From positions 5,431,501 through 5,495,500 of the forward strand of contig NC_056410.1 in the NCBI RefSeq assembly GCF_905147365.1: a stretch of 64,000 nt of DNA, in the 5' to 3' direction. The position numbers and the translations under genes were made by a program. Below the pieces are notes generated by a model. The model was not told the DNA's origin and searched no databases. It was given only the letters and a program-made list of their open reading frames with translations. Numbering within the stretch: position 1 is the stretch's first letter; each line of letters starts with the position of its first letter. Below, piece by piece: positions 53,740 through 63,853 of the stretch. The DNA comes from Aricia agestis (Eukaryota; Arthropoda; Insecta; Lepidoptera; Lycaenidae).

Positions 53740-54935
53740 AGAAGGATTGATCACAAATAAGGTAGCTTTATCATTATAAAAATGTGTATATCCCATACCC
53801 ATGTGTCAGTAGTAACTACATAGTTATAGGTGTTCCGTGTTCTTATGTAGTCACTGTGTTTATTAAACTACTTATTATTGTTTTTTTCTATAGTAACAGA
53901 TGTTAAAAACATTACCGTAAGAAATGTGCACAGGCCGAGACTATATTTTATCTTGATAAAAACTTTACGGGAAAGTCGCAGTTAATCTGTAAAAGTTCGA
54001 GAAAATTTTAACTTTATGAACCATTATGCAGCAACAACCATTTTATGAGTCATTAAGGCTTTAAAGTTTAAACGTACATAAAATAATATTGTAGTCACAA
54101 ATTAAATATTGCAATAGCCAACCCGCAGTGGGTAACACCTTCGGGTAGATAGAAACATGTCACAGTTTTCTGAAAGTACTTTATTTATTCACTAGCGCTT
54201 TTAAAATTAGCTAACTTTTTGGAAAAAAAGGAATTACCTTATATCAAAGAAAAAAAAACTGCGTCAAAAACTCAGAAACTGGATACTGCTCAGATCAAGG
54301 CGAGACTCTTACGATCTTACGACATAACGTAAAGAAATCGAGTGATAGTTATCTCCATAGACATAATATATACCTAAAGACCAACAAAGAGTGCGAGAGA
54401 GAAGAAAATCCTTTATGGAATTATAACAAGATGAAAAGAGAGAGGCAGTCTAATGAAAATTGTAACAACTTTTATTTGACAGGTCGTCAAAAGTCGTCAA
54501 TCGTTTTTATGCCCTTTCGGTATTTGCAATTTATTATTTAAATCGTATGTTATTTTCAACAAATACTATTATATATAACAATAATAACTTGTGCTGTGAG
54601 TGATTGCAGTGTAAATCATAGGAATAATCCTGAAAAATATACATTTCACCCGTAATTAATCTTCATGTCCTAATTGCTACGATGTGTTTATTTTTGCTAT
54701 ATTCTGGTCTTTAGTTCTCTATTTCAAATAAAATATTGTGAATCCTCCCTTTTACTTTCATATTTTTCGTAACTAAAGGTACTATTGTTCCTATATTACA
54801 CAAATTTTGAAGAAAAATTTTTCATCAAAATTTCTTACATATACGCTAGTGCTTGAATCAAATTTATCGATATGCTTATCGATATTTTACAATAACATAA
54901 ATCTAAAATAAAAATCATTTACCTTTATATTTATC
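53740..54935. other. AT-rich sequence with one repeat end
   Basis: At 54352-54395 the phrase TCCATAGACATAATATATAC..AAAGACCA matches, inverted, 56985-57025 (GGTCTTTACGACAGTATATA, TTATGTCTATGGTTATC). These are ends of one dispersed family. No exon. Confidence 0.4.
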
Positions 54936-54942
54936 ACCTTAA

Positions 54943-55127
54943 GCCCGGCCGCACATTATCCGAAATTTCTGATCAGAAAAATTCGGACGCCCGGCGGAAC
55001 GCACTCTGTTCATACATTTTGTTGTAGACCCATCATACTAAAAGAATTTCTGACGTGTCAAAATGTATGAGCGGGGCTGGGCGTCCAAATTTTTGTGATC
55101 AGAAATTCGGAAAATGTGCGGCCGGAC
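54943..55127. mobile_element. Harbinger-like MITE (185 bp), TAA duplication
   Basis: GCCCGGCCGCACATTATCCG and (right, reverse complement) GTCCGGCCGCACATTTTCCG continue through AATTTCTGATCA and GGACGCCC. TAA lies directly outside both ends (54940-54942 and 55128-55130). The interior is short and non-coding. Confidence 0.8.
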
Positions 55128-55129
55128 TA

Positions 55130-55500
55130 AAAGGACATATTATCTTATTTTAACTAATATAGTATAGTATAATATAGCTAATAAAATATAACTACTATAA
55201 TATAGAGTGGCTCTAAAACTAGAGGAAGGTTTATATTTATATATCATAATCATTTGTTTTACAGATTCCCTCAAGATCCTCTAATAAGAGGAAAATGGCT
55301 GAAATTAATTGGGCGTGTTGGTTGGAATCCCAAGAAAAATTCAACAATATGTAGGCAAACATTTCATTGAAAATTTTTAAAGAAAAATTAGAATAAATAC
55401 TATTTTGGTTAAAGGAGCTATCCCAACTTTATTTGTGCCAGTAAGTTTGACATACTGTTGCACTTGTTACTGAAGCGATTATTAAAAATAAGCAATTATA
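55130..55500. other. AT-rich sequence
   Basis: A 3' splice-like CATTTGTTTTACAG ends at 55262, but the sequence after it reaches a stop within seven codons in the phase left by the exon at 28461. Confidence 0.4.
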
Positions 55501-55506
55501 AGCAAT

Positions 55507-55775
55507 TAATGCTTTTTAGTTCATTTAAGATTATACTTATATGAACTAAAAAGTATTAAATAATCCTTATTCTGTACTCAATCTTCATAATTTTGAAGTC
55601 GGTACCAGTCCTAAGTATATAAGTTGCTGTTATACCTATTCTGTCAGAGAACTGGCGATTAGGTTAGCTGGTACCGATTGCAAAATAATGAAGATTGAGA
55701 ACAGAATTAATACTGAGTACAGAATAAGAATTATTTAATACTTTTTAGTTCATTTAAGTATAATTTGCCTTGGAA
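55507..55775. repeat. Large nested inverted repeat
   Basis: Left arm (about 55507-55612) AATGCTTTTTAGTTCATTTA / ATGAACTAAAAAGTATTAAA, TAATCCTTATTCTGTACTCA and ATCTTCAT..TTGAAGTCGGTACCAG. The right arm (about 55660-55760) is its inverse (GCTGGTACCGATTGC, AATGAAGATTGAG, GAGTACAGAATAAGAATTAT, TTAATACTTTTTAGTTCATT). The TAGTTCATTTAAG block also forms a smaller hairpin on the left. It is a foldback element followed by GGAAGTCGGTTTTAA. Confidence 0.65.
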
Positions 55776-55779
55776 GTCG

Positions 55780-57985
55780 GTTTTAATTTTTTGTTTAAAA
55801 ATAATAATTTTACTCATTTTAGCTGTCCTTAACGTTTTCTATACTTACAGTTGGTGTTTTAAAAAATCAAAATCAAAATTGCTTTATTTCTGAACAAATC
55901 TAAAATAAAATATATTTTCAGAATACATGGTACACCACCGGTTCGGTAACTAAGCCGACGAGAAGAACCGGCGTAAGAAACTCGCACGCCCACTTTTTAC
56001 CAAAAAAAGTGAGAAAAAAAATAATCTTTTAAAACAACATTTACAATGCTGTAACTAAAAATTATACAATTTAAACATATATAGATACATAATAATTGTA
56101 AGTCATGTAGAAGTAGCCTTGCAAGCAGTAATTCAGCATTCTACTCCCAAGATGTGCCATCAATTATGAAATCATTTTGGCTTTGGCACAAAACGTTCTT
56201 TGACTACTTTTTAAAATTTATTAATCGAAAGATTTTGAACATTTTCTGGGACCATATGTTCCCATTTGAATATCAAGGAGTCACTTCGATTTCTTATTGT
56301 TTCCATCACCAGACCACCACTTTTGTGAACATGATACCTACTCGGAACAATACAATGTACAGCAAAAGAAAAAATTTGAAAATCGGTTCATAAACGGCGG
56401 AGTAATCATTGAACATACATAAAAATATATCCACAGGCGAACGTCTAGACTCCTCCTGTTTGGAAGTCGGTTCAAAATAATTGTAATAAAATATTATGAT
56501 ATTTTATAATATGTATTTAATTTAAGAATAAAATATAATATACTATGTGTGTTGTTTACTTTCAACGTTTACTTTCAATGTAAGGACTGATTTACCAGAT
56601 AGATTTTACCTGAGTAATAAATAAGTAACTTTATAATGTGTTAAGTGTAAATTATTTACCCCTATAATATATTATTATTATTATTATTACCCCTATCTCA
56701 TGTCATAACATATCCGACGATTGAAAAATCATTCCAAAAGAAAATGTGTATCTACTTTTCAATCGTCACCTTTTGTTGCCAATTAAAATTTATGATACCT
56801 AATTTGAAATACAAATCTATCAAAGTTGCATATTATTTATTTCTTATAGAAACTCAGGTCAAATAACTCGAACGGACTAAACTATCAATAGCAAAATACT
56901 ATACTATCGATAATAAAATATACATCACTAGCACACGCACACATTGACAGATCAAAAATGGTCACGCATTTTCGAGTTGTCAGGTGGTCTTTACGACAGT
57001 ATATATTATGTCTATGGTTATCTCTAAATAAATTTGTAATAGGACCTTTAATAAACAACATCCTTTGAAAGATATATTTTTTTGGCTAAAACAAAACTGC
57101 AAAAACCTACGGCAGAATCAGATTAATTACCGTCCAAATTGAGAACTCGCAAACATATCTTGGTTTTAAACTATGCCAGATGTCCGCAATAAAAGTTTTC
57201 ATTAAATGCGAAAGTAGAAGAAATGCCTGTACATGGTGAGATATATAAGTCGGTCTTAATTGTACTATCTGGCCGGGAGCCAAAGGATACAGCATCTGGA
57301 ATTAAGACGCTAAATAAAGCCGTCTTATGCCCTAGGAGTTAAGCATTTATCTCTTTGTTTACCAGGATTGAGATGACCTCCTGATGCTGTTAGCCTGCTT
57401 CCGTAGGCATTGTCTGTTTTTTATCCGACTAAGACGAAACTAAATGGTTTTTAACTTTTCTTTTGGTTTTTGTTGGCCTTATTTCTGACTATGCATTTGT
57501 GAGTTTGTGTCTAGATTGTTCTCTTTCCTAAGCCTTTTAGGCCCCCTTTTTTACATTGTCGCGTTTAAATTCTTTATTTGATGCACGAAGGTTTTGAAAC
57601 TAAATTAAAAAAATCTTATTCAGCTGCCATGTTACAAGGTAACGACTAACGACGCTGGCACAGCAAAATACCGTTCATTTATATTGACTTAAACGTTTTA
57701 TAGTGGTCGTGTTTCTAGATATATTTTTTTGTTAATAATAATTGTTAAGTCGCGAAGTCAAAATTATTTTGTAATAGTTAACAAGACTTTTGTAATAACA
57801 AGACTTTTCGAAGAAAACGAAATTAAAAATATAGTATATTATATTTAAGTATATACTCAATATATTCATAGTCTTATTATTTATATATATTATCTTATAT
57901 AATATCAGTGTATCTATGACATTAGTATAGTTTATATTATATTCTATTAGTATAATTCATATAATATAATCTTGTATTTTTAGTA
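55780..57985. other. AT-rich sequence with repeat fragments
   Basis: 56365-56475 is a GAAGTCGGTTCAAA repeat fragment. 56671-56689 is an (ATT)n run bordered on both sides by ACCCCTAT. 56709-56770 has a short hairpin (GACGATTGAAAA / TTTTCAATCGTC). No exon is supported. Confidence 0.4.
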
Positions 57986-58009
57986 AGTTAGTTCTTTTTT
58001 CTTATTTTT

Positions 58010-58080
58010 GTATCTTGACTGGCACCTATACAATTTTGTTTCTGTATCGCCCAAAGGTTGACTGGCAGATAATGCCTTAA
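58010..58080 (+). mobile_element. LINE 3' tail, left half
   Basis: TGTATCGCCCAAAGGTTGAC, TGGCAGATAATGCCTTAA. It continues at 58544 after the inserted element and is the 3' untranslated tail of a LINE with an AAAT-repeat end. Confidence 0.7.
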
Positions 58081-58543
58081 GGCTAGGATATTCCAAATTC
58101 ACGTTTCTAGAATGAGTAATTTTTAAAGAAAGCGTCATTAAAAAAAACTGAAAAATATATACATGTAAAGATACATCTTTTAACTAGTGACTTTTACGGT
58201 TAGAAACACAATACAGATAATTTTACTCGATAAAAAAAAATTCCGAAACAACCTCGATTTTAAAAACATTTTCAGTTTTATAGGACTTACAGGGACTCAA
58301 TCAAAAAATAATTTGGATAGTTCGATTACTATTAAAATTTTACAGGGAAATGTACGGATACATGTTTAGTTATACTATTTTTTATCTAAGTAAAAAGGTT
58401 TTTTCTCCTATTTCATCATGGACGCGGCGATCGTCGTAACCGCCACTGTACAAGGCGCGCTGATATGAATGTTATTTTAATGTCTTTTACGTCGATATTC
58501 GCACTGACAGACATCGGCCTGCTAATTTAGGAATAACCTCCCC
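58081..58543. mobile_element. TTAA-flanked element inside the LINE tail (463 bp)
   Basis: TTAA occurs at 58077-58080 and 58544-58547, and removing the insert plus one TTAA restores an uninterrupted LINE tail (GCCTTAAGGCATTAAGTCC). The ends GGCTAGGATATTCC and (right, reverse complement) GGGGAGGTTATTCC are imperfect inverted repeats. It differs from the GAGGA-ended TTAA family. TTAA plus G-rich ends (C-rich on the other strand) fits a piggyBac-derived MITE. A 60-codon ORF inside has no motif. Confidence 0.8.
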
Positions 58544-58617
58544 TTAAGGCATTAAGTCCACCTTTGTACGTCTTGTATGTGCATAAATTTTTTAATAAAT
58601 AAATAAATAAATAAAAA
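58544..58617 (+). mobile_element. LINE 3' tail, right half with (AAAT)n end
   Basis: TTAAGGCATTAAGTCCACCT, TTGTACGTCTTGTATGTGCA, then (AATA)n. A differently sequenced (TAAA)n LINE-like tail lies at 61125-61195. Confidence 0.7.
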
Positions 58618-58619
58618 AT

Positions 58620-58965
58620 GTTACAAAGAGCTACAATCAACTTATCGTTTATTAGAAGCAACATGCAACTCAATTGGCGTTTTAATTTAAAAATAAGTTA
58701 ATAACTCACATGTTGTTTACTTCGCCATTAGCGCCAGTTTTACAACCGCGTGCGCTAAAACGTGCGAGGCGCCTCCGCGAACTCGCCCTAATTGGGACGA
58801 GTTATTTTAATCTGCATCATCCTTGTGCTTTCTTCATAACGAAATATGAGCAATAATAACTTTTCTGCTACTGAGAAGCTCTGTGAATGCATAAGCTGCT
58901 TTGAGCGCGGCGACCGAATCAAGAAATTCCGTAACGACAAAATTTAACACCTCCATTCCGATCGG
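58620..58965. other. Unassigned sequence
   Basis: A G+C-richer patch at 58745-58800 (GCGTGCGCTAAAACGTGCGA, GGCGCCTCCGCGAACTCGCC) has no ORF or repeat edge. Confidence 0.35.
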
Positions 58966-58967
58966 TG

Positions 58968-59415
58968 CAGTTATAGACCCCCGATAGGCGATAATCCGGC
59001 CCCTGCCTAATCCGATGCCCCTTGTAATCCGACATCCCTATCACTGGTTAATTTAGGTGCTATCGAGGAAGTTGATTCCTATGCAATTGACAGATGGTCA
59101 AATATGTCAATTCAATGTTAATTGTGATCTGTCAGCTGGGTTTGACGTAACGCAACCAACCTACTTATGTCCCCGATTTGCATAGGAATCAACTTCTCTG
59201 ATAGTACATAAACATTATTTTGCCCAATCTTTGTTTATGTACGTACATTTTTTTGGTACAATGCATGCAACGGTTACGGTTACAGCTAAAACTTTAAAAT
59301 TATGATTTTAAGGTGTTGTAATGTGTAAAAATGTAGGGAGTACTCTATAATCCGACAAATCCGCTAGTCCGACACGGCCGCGCAAAACGTTTGTCGGATT
59401 ACCGCGGGTCTACTG
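58968..59415. mobile_element. Pogo-like element with a nested MITE
   Basis: The left end CAGTTATAGACCCCCGATAG..GCGATAATCCGG and the reverse complement of the right end, CAGTAGACCCGCGGTAATCC, then GACAAACG, resemble the CAGTAGAC..ATAATCCG ends of pogo/Tigger-type elements (Tc1/mariner superfamily). Several further AATCCG or CCGACA words lie near both ends. TA follows the right end; the left flank has no clear TA. The MITE at 59057-59207 occupies the left interior. Confidence 0.55.
59057..59207 (-). mobile_element. GTAC-ended MITE, copy B
   Basis: Terminal inverted repeats GTGCTATCGAGGAAGTTGAT and (right) GTACTATCAGAGAAGTTGAT, both followed by TCCTATGCA. It is the reverse-orientation relative of 15546-15697. 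Confidence 0.8.
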
Positions 59416-59542
59416 TACTTGGACTAGAAGTATGCGAATTATAATTTTAAAAACTTAATTGCATAAGTTGATAAAAATGCTATGCAATAGTTTTACCGCG
59501 ACAGTCCCCGAGTGCCACACGTATTTTTTATCTGTGGAATAA

Positions 59543-59949
59543 TGCGGTTGGCGAAAGGGGCGTCCACAAAACGTGAAGTGTTTAGGAGGGGAGGGGGTCG
59601 AGTCAAATCTCATCTAATCTCACGTTGAGGAAAGGAGGGGTCTCGGAAAATCTCACATAATTTTTTTCTCAACAAAATAATACTATTTTGGTCCAATTTT
59701 CCAGATTGTACGTATGCTTAAGTGTAATCGTTATACGATTAAGATAATTCACAAATTCGTTCGAAAGAAAATCTACTGACTGTCAAACCAAACGTTTACC
59801 GGTAAAAAAGAGATTTGGGGGGGATTAACCCCCCTGGGTTGAATAAAATCTCACGAAATCGGTGAGATTTCGTGAGATTTTATTCAACAATTTTTAGGGG
59901 GTAAAAAAAAAAAACACCTCACGTAATTTGTGGACGCCCCCAAACCGCA
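59543..59949. mobile_element. MITE with TGCGGTT..GGGGCGTCCAC ends
   Basis: The left TGCGGTTGGCGAAAGGGGCG, TCCACAAAACGTGAAGTG and the right (reverse complement) TGCGGTTTGGGGGCGTCCAC, AAATTACGTGAGGTG form inverted ends. The interior holds GTGAGATTTCGTGAGATTTT and ATCTCATCTAATCTCACG, repeated TCTCAC/GTGAGA words in both orientations. Confidence 0.65.
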
Positions 59950-60840
59950 GAGAAAAGCACAGATTTTAACTCACAATAAAAACTTCAATTGAAGGAAACA
60001 TGCTAGGATTTTCAGAGGTCTAACAATTTAATAAAGCTGGTAGTGGTTTTGTAGATGTGCTGTATGCAGCTTATTATTGTTATGAAATATTTCATACATG
60101 TGATTTGAACTATAAACGAAATGACAAAAGGTTTGCTAAATGTATAAAATTTTAAATTCAGAGCGTTTGGTTAATTTTCTTACTCTACTTTAGAATTGTG
60201 GCGGAGCTCTCTAATTTTCCTTCGCTGTGGTACATTCCTTCAAATTAAAGTAGCTATAGCTAATCAGTGCGGTCGTAATAAAAATGTTTCGAATACCTGC
60301 TTGGAGGAAAGTAGCATATTATCCAGGTTTTTGATAAAAAAAGCAAAACTCTTAATATTAAAAAAAAATACTTTAAAATTAAACAAAAGTGCAAGAATAA
60401 TTGATAGCTTGCCAAAGTGCTGCAAAAGCTCAATGGAAATTGTGATTAAGAATCGAAGAAAAATGTAAATAAAAGCAATGTACAAATTCTTCATGATTTT
60501 AAAGTCAAGACATGACGATGTCATATTTATTATAGAGATACTATAATATAGCATTCTATTTCGTAACAAAACACTGTATGTTTTCCTAATAAATAAAAAT
60601 ATATAACTTTTTTTTCAAACTTTTTCACTACAAGAGCTGCTGTGTCCCGTGGCGTCTCTTGTGAACGTCTTGTGAAGTTGTGACGCAAAGATGCACTAAT
60701 ACAATGTAGGGCGAGGTTTATAAGTTTATTGTTGTGCAAACATGTGCAATACTATGAAATACACAGGTACGAAATGAACACAATATCATTTCGTATGAGG
60801 CCTCACTTTGCTATTCAAACATGATTATTTTATAAATTGC
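59950..60840. other. AT-rich sequence, no gene seen
   Basis: Overlapping ORFs on both strands at 60196-60569 (90 and 101 codons) are low-complexity Lys/Ile- or Phe/Ile-rich translations of AT-rich DNA. No splice-flanked exon. Confidence 0.4.
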
Positions 60841-60841
60841 C

Positions 60842-60872
60842 TAATCATTTGTTATTTTTGTTACAGGTATGT
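60842..60872 (+). other. Candidate recursive-splice (ratchet) point in the long intron
   Basis: CCTAATC (branch-point-like) then TTTGTTATTTTTGTTACAG is directly followed by GTATGT, so acceptor and donor abut at 60866/60867. It lies 32.2 kb downstream of the exon at 28461-28666 on the same strand. Used as an ordinary exon start, the phase-1 reading frame continues GMYFYYVGN and then stops, which argues against a normal internal exon. An alternative terminal exon cannot be excluded. Confidence 0.4.
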
Positions 60873-60874
60873 AT

Positions 60875-61630
60875 TTTTACTACGTAGGAAACTAAAACAT
60901 GGTGAGCTACTCGGTAAGTTTATTTTTCGAACTACGAAAAGTTAATTCAATTTTTTGAAATTAGAACATTTTTTTTTCTTTTGACCAATACAAGGCTTTT
61001 AGTGAATATGGGTGATGTTTGTATGTCCAATTCGCAATCTGGTTATAACTACTTGATCATTTCTACACGAAAAGTGGGCAGGAACTTTATCAAATATAGA
61101 ATTATTTAAGTCTTCTGTAATGTATTCTTTGTTGTGGTCGCTAATGACCCTGATGTTAAAGCGACCTTAAATAAATAAATAAATAAATAATAAATAAGGC
61201 TTTTAGTTTTTACCTAAAACGAATCGTTCCAAGTTTGACGTAAACAAAGTTCTCCTGTACTCCCTGGTAGCTAATCTACTTCAGATACCTCGTGGGACCG
61301 GCAACTTATTTCCTTAGCATGAAAAAGTAGTTCGTAATTCCTCCGAGGCTAAGTTCTAAGGATCATTAAGCGGTTCAGTGGTTTGGACCCTCTGTAGTGA
61401 GATAACCGGCTCTTTGTTTTTACAGTAATTAGTTTTTACAGTTACTTTTTTATTTCACATTGAATGGGTGTACAGTTATGGCCCTTTTGTCTTTGTGTTG
61501 TAAATTAAATAAATGAAAACCTTTGTGGAAAGTTGAAATGTGAGTTCGTTTTGTTGACAAAATGAAATATTTATAGCGAATTATTATTGTAATGAAATTG
61601 TTTTAATTAAAAAATACCTAGGTATCGCAT
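60875..61630. other. AT-rich sequence with a (TAAA)n LINE-like tail
   Basis: GTGGTCGCTAATGACCCTGA, TGTTAAAGCGACCTTAAATA, then (AAAT)n at 61165-61197, looks like the 3' end of a LINE. GGTCGCT and AGCGACC within it can pair. No coding part is present. Confidence 0.45.
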
Positions 61631-61634
61631 ATAT

Positions 61635-61790
61635 AGATAGGGTGTAACAAAACTTAGTGATTACACTTTAGGAGATTAGGGTGTTTATAAGTCCCTTATG
61701 AAGAGTTCATTGTGATTTTTTGGGATTTTCCCATACATAAGTTAAAAAAAGTTACACTTTCAGAGTTGCATACTCAACAGTCAACATGTC
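61635..61790 (+). repeat. ACAGGGTGTAACAAAA repeat, second copy
   Basis: ATAGGGTGTAACAAAACTTA, GTGATTACACTTTAGGAGAT, GGGATTTTCCCATACATAAG. Related to 1151-1300 and in the same orientation. Confidence 0.5.
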
Positions 61791-61794
61791 ACAA

Positions 61795-62345
61795 ATAGTT
61801 TGATAGAAATTTTGTTACAAAATATGTATGTAATATTGTCTTTCTATTGTGGCACGAACAATTTGCGCTGAAACTCTGAGGAATGGAATTTGCAAAAATA
61901 TGCATGTTGCAAATTGCACAACGAAATATACCAACGGGTTTAAAACATAATTTAGAAATGTTAGCCGCCATTTTCTTAAACGTTTACCTACTTCAACAAA
62001 CATTTGAACATCTAAGTGGTTCTGTTTACCCGGTCGATAGAATCTTCTATTAAAACTTTACTGCGATATTAAATTGACTTTATTAAATTCATTTATGAAA
62101 AAAGTTAAAAGGTTTTATAAATATTGCGATATTTTTATTTCTAAATTATAAAAAAGGTATTTAATGTTGATACAAAATGTAATATCAGAAAAATCATTAG
62201 CAGATAACGTTAATTGAATATATTAATGTAAACGATACAACTTATAGCGGTTAATTTGAAATGTAGGTATAACTACTGAATAATGATCAGTTATATCGGT
62301 AATTGGCTTATACCTAGTACTATCCATTACATTGTAATTAAGTCT
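61795..62345. other. AT-rich sequence, no gene seen
   Basis: Two overlapping minus-strand ORFs of 60-62 codons lack motifs. No repeat edge. Confidence 0.4.
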
Positions 62346-62370
62346 ATTATTATATTATTATCACTTTTAC

Positions 62371-62567
62371 TCTCATGAAAGACCGACACGACTGGCGAAA
62401 ATCAGGCGATATCTGACTTTTTCATGCCCATTCGACGCATGGATAATCTTGTCTGACAGTCAGGTGATCTGCCTGCATAACTTAGAAACAACATATTTTT
62501 TCTAACGTGAAAATCGAACCCATGACGTCCGAGTCAAGTCGGCTCTTAACCACTGAACCACGGAGGC
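62371..62567 (-). mobile_element. tRNA-headed SINE, copy 3, 3'-truncated
   Basis: Minus strand: GCCTCCGTGGTTCAGTGGTT (A-box region intact), GAGCCGACTTGACTCGGACG, a degenerate B box (GGTTCGATTTT), GCAGATCACCTGACTGTCAG, GCGTCGAATGGGCATGAAAA, GTCGTGTCGGTC. The SINE 3' half is missing. Confidence 0.8.
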
Positions 62568-62569
62568 AC

Positions 62570-63480
62570 GGAGGAACGTAAAGGGAGTATCAATCGAAAT
62601 TCAAAGAAGGAACATACCAAAGTAAACCGCAAGAATGAGATTGTACGATCAAAGTCTTTGATCGTTATCGCGGGAGCTAATTTGCGTAATGTCTCCCGAA
62701 CAAAGGATATGGGTTTTTAAGTCACCTGAATACAGGACAAAGCCTAGAGGCGGTCCTAAAAAGCCTCGCAGCACGTCCTGATCATTACGCAACTGTAATG
62801 AAGCCTGCTCCCTACGGAACCGTTCATACATGACGGCTACGATACGATATTTTGTTGTGTGCTACTTATAGATAAGATGAGTAATAGGTTACTCACATAC
62901 TCATGAGGATACTCATTAGTCATTATTTGGACAGCACCTTATAATACTCTATTCGCTTTTGTCCTTTTTTGAGCACTAACCTATTATTGTTTACCCTACT
63001 TGTTAATCCTCTGTTGTTTCAGGCTTCGTGTGAGATAAAAAATAAAGTTAAACTAGTCTCTTCACTCTTGCATATCGTATCGATTTTCCTGCGAATATCG
63101 TGTCGTAGTCGTCACCTGTGTTGATGATCGTCATAGCTTTTAAACAGTAGAGAAGCTTTTAGCGTTCGTCTCACACAGTTGTTCTGCTTTATTTGTTTTT
63201 CTGTTTAAACTAACCATCATAGCAATTCAAACAATTGCTTATAGTTTTTCTCCGATATTATCTACTAGTCTCGTTTAAAGAAAGTTATTTCATATCCTAC
63301 TTAAGTCTGAAAGTATAGCTAAATAGTAAATCATAGTATGATCTAATCTTGATACTATTTTAATCTATTGCTACATTACAAGTGATTGACACTTTCTAAA
63401 ATTAACTTAAGGTCATAGAAGGTATGTAAATGACTAATACAACATTTTAACATTTATTCAAACACTAGATGTTGTACGCT
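62570..63480. other. Unassigned sequence
   Basis: A 3' splice-like CCTCTGTTGTTTCAG ends at 63022 with a TTAATCC branch-like motif, but the phase-1 frame from 28666 stops after three codons. In another phase it is open for about 31 codons without recognised motifs. It is not called an exon. Confidence 0.4.
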
Positions 63481-63485
63481 ATTTC

Positions 63486-63845
63486 CAGAGTAGACAGAAT
63501 TATAGAGTGTACCGACTTAGAACTGATGTTGAAATTTTTAAATTTGACGTATTATGACGAAAATCGTCGCTAGGGTTGTTAACTTGTTACCTACGAATTT
63601 AAAACTATGACATATTCGCTGGACGTGTTACTCTTTGGTCGTATTGTTGTTTGTGTTTTGGCACATGCGATTAAAATTGTCAGAATCCAATTTTGAAATC
63701 TTTATTTTAAATATTTAAAAATAGATTATATCGGCCAGCGCGAGGCACATTCCGTTCATAATCCTAGTGAAACCCGACGAATTTGACAGATATTGAAACC
63801 TGTCCGTCTCTTTGCAGTCGAACTACTGGTCGTTATGTCTATTGT
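63486..63845 (+). mobile_element. 364-bp hAT-like MITE family, copy B (360 bp)
   Basis: Inverted copy of 14294-14657. GCTATTTC is repeated exactly at 63478-63485 and 63846-63853 (8-bp target duplication). Ends CAGAGTAGACAGAA and (right, reverse complement) ACAATAGACATAA. Interior phrases CGTATTATGACGAAAATCGT and CCTAGTGAAACCCGACGAAT match copy A. Confidence 0.85.
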
Positions 63846-63853
63846 GCTATTTC

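Noticed and set aside
55250..55300. Possible next exon after the acceptor at 55262
   Set aside because: The phase-1 frame stops within seven codons (GDSLKIL), and no donor with an open frame follows.
60196..60569. ORFs of 90 (+) and 101 (-) codons
   Set aside because: Low-complexity translations rich in Lys/Ile or Phe/Ile, as expected from AT-rich DNA read on both strands.
63007..63060. Possible next exon after the acceptor at 63022
   Set aside because: In the phase set by the exon at 28666 it stops after GFV. Without transcript evidence it cannot be called an exon.
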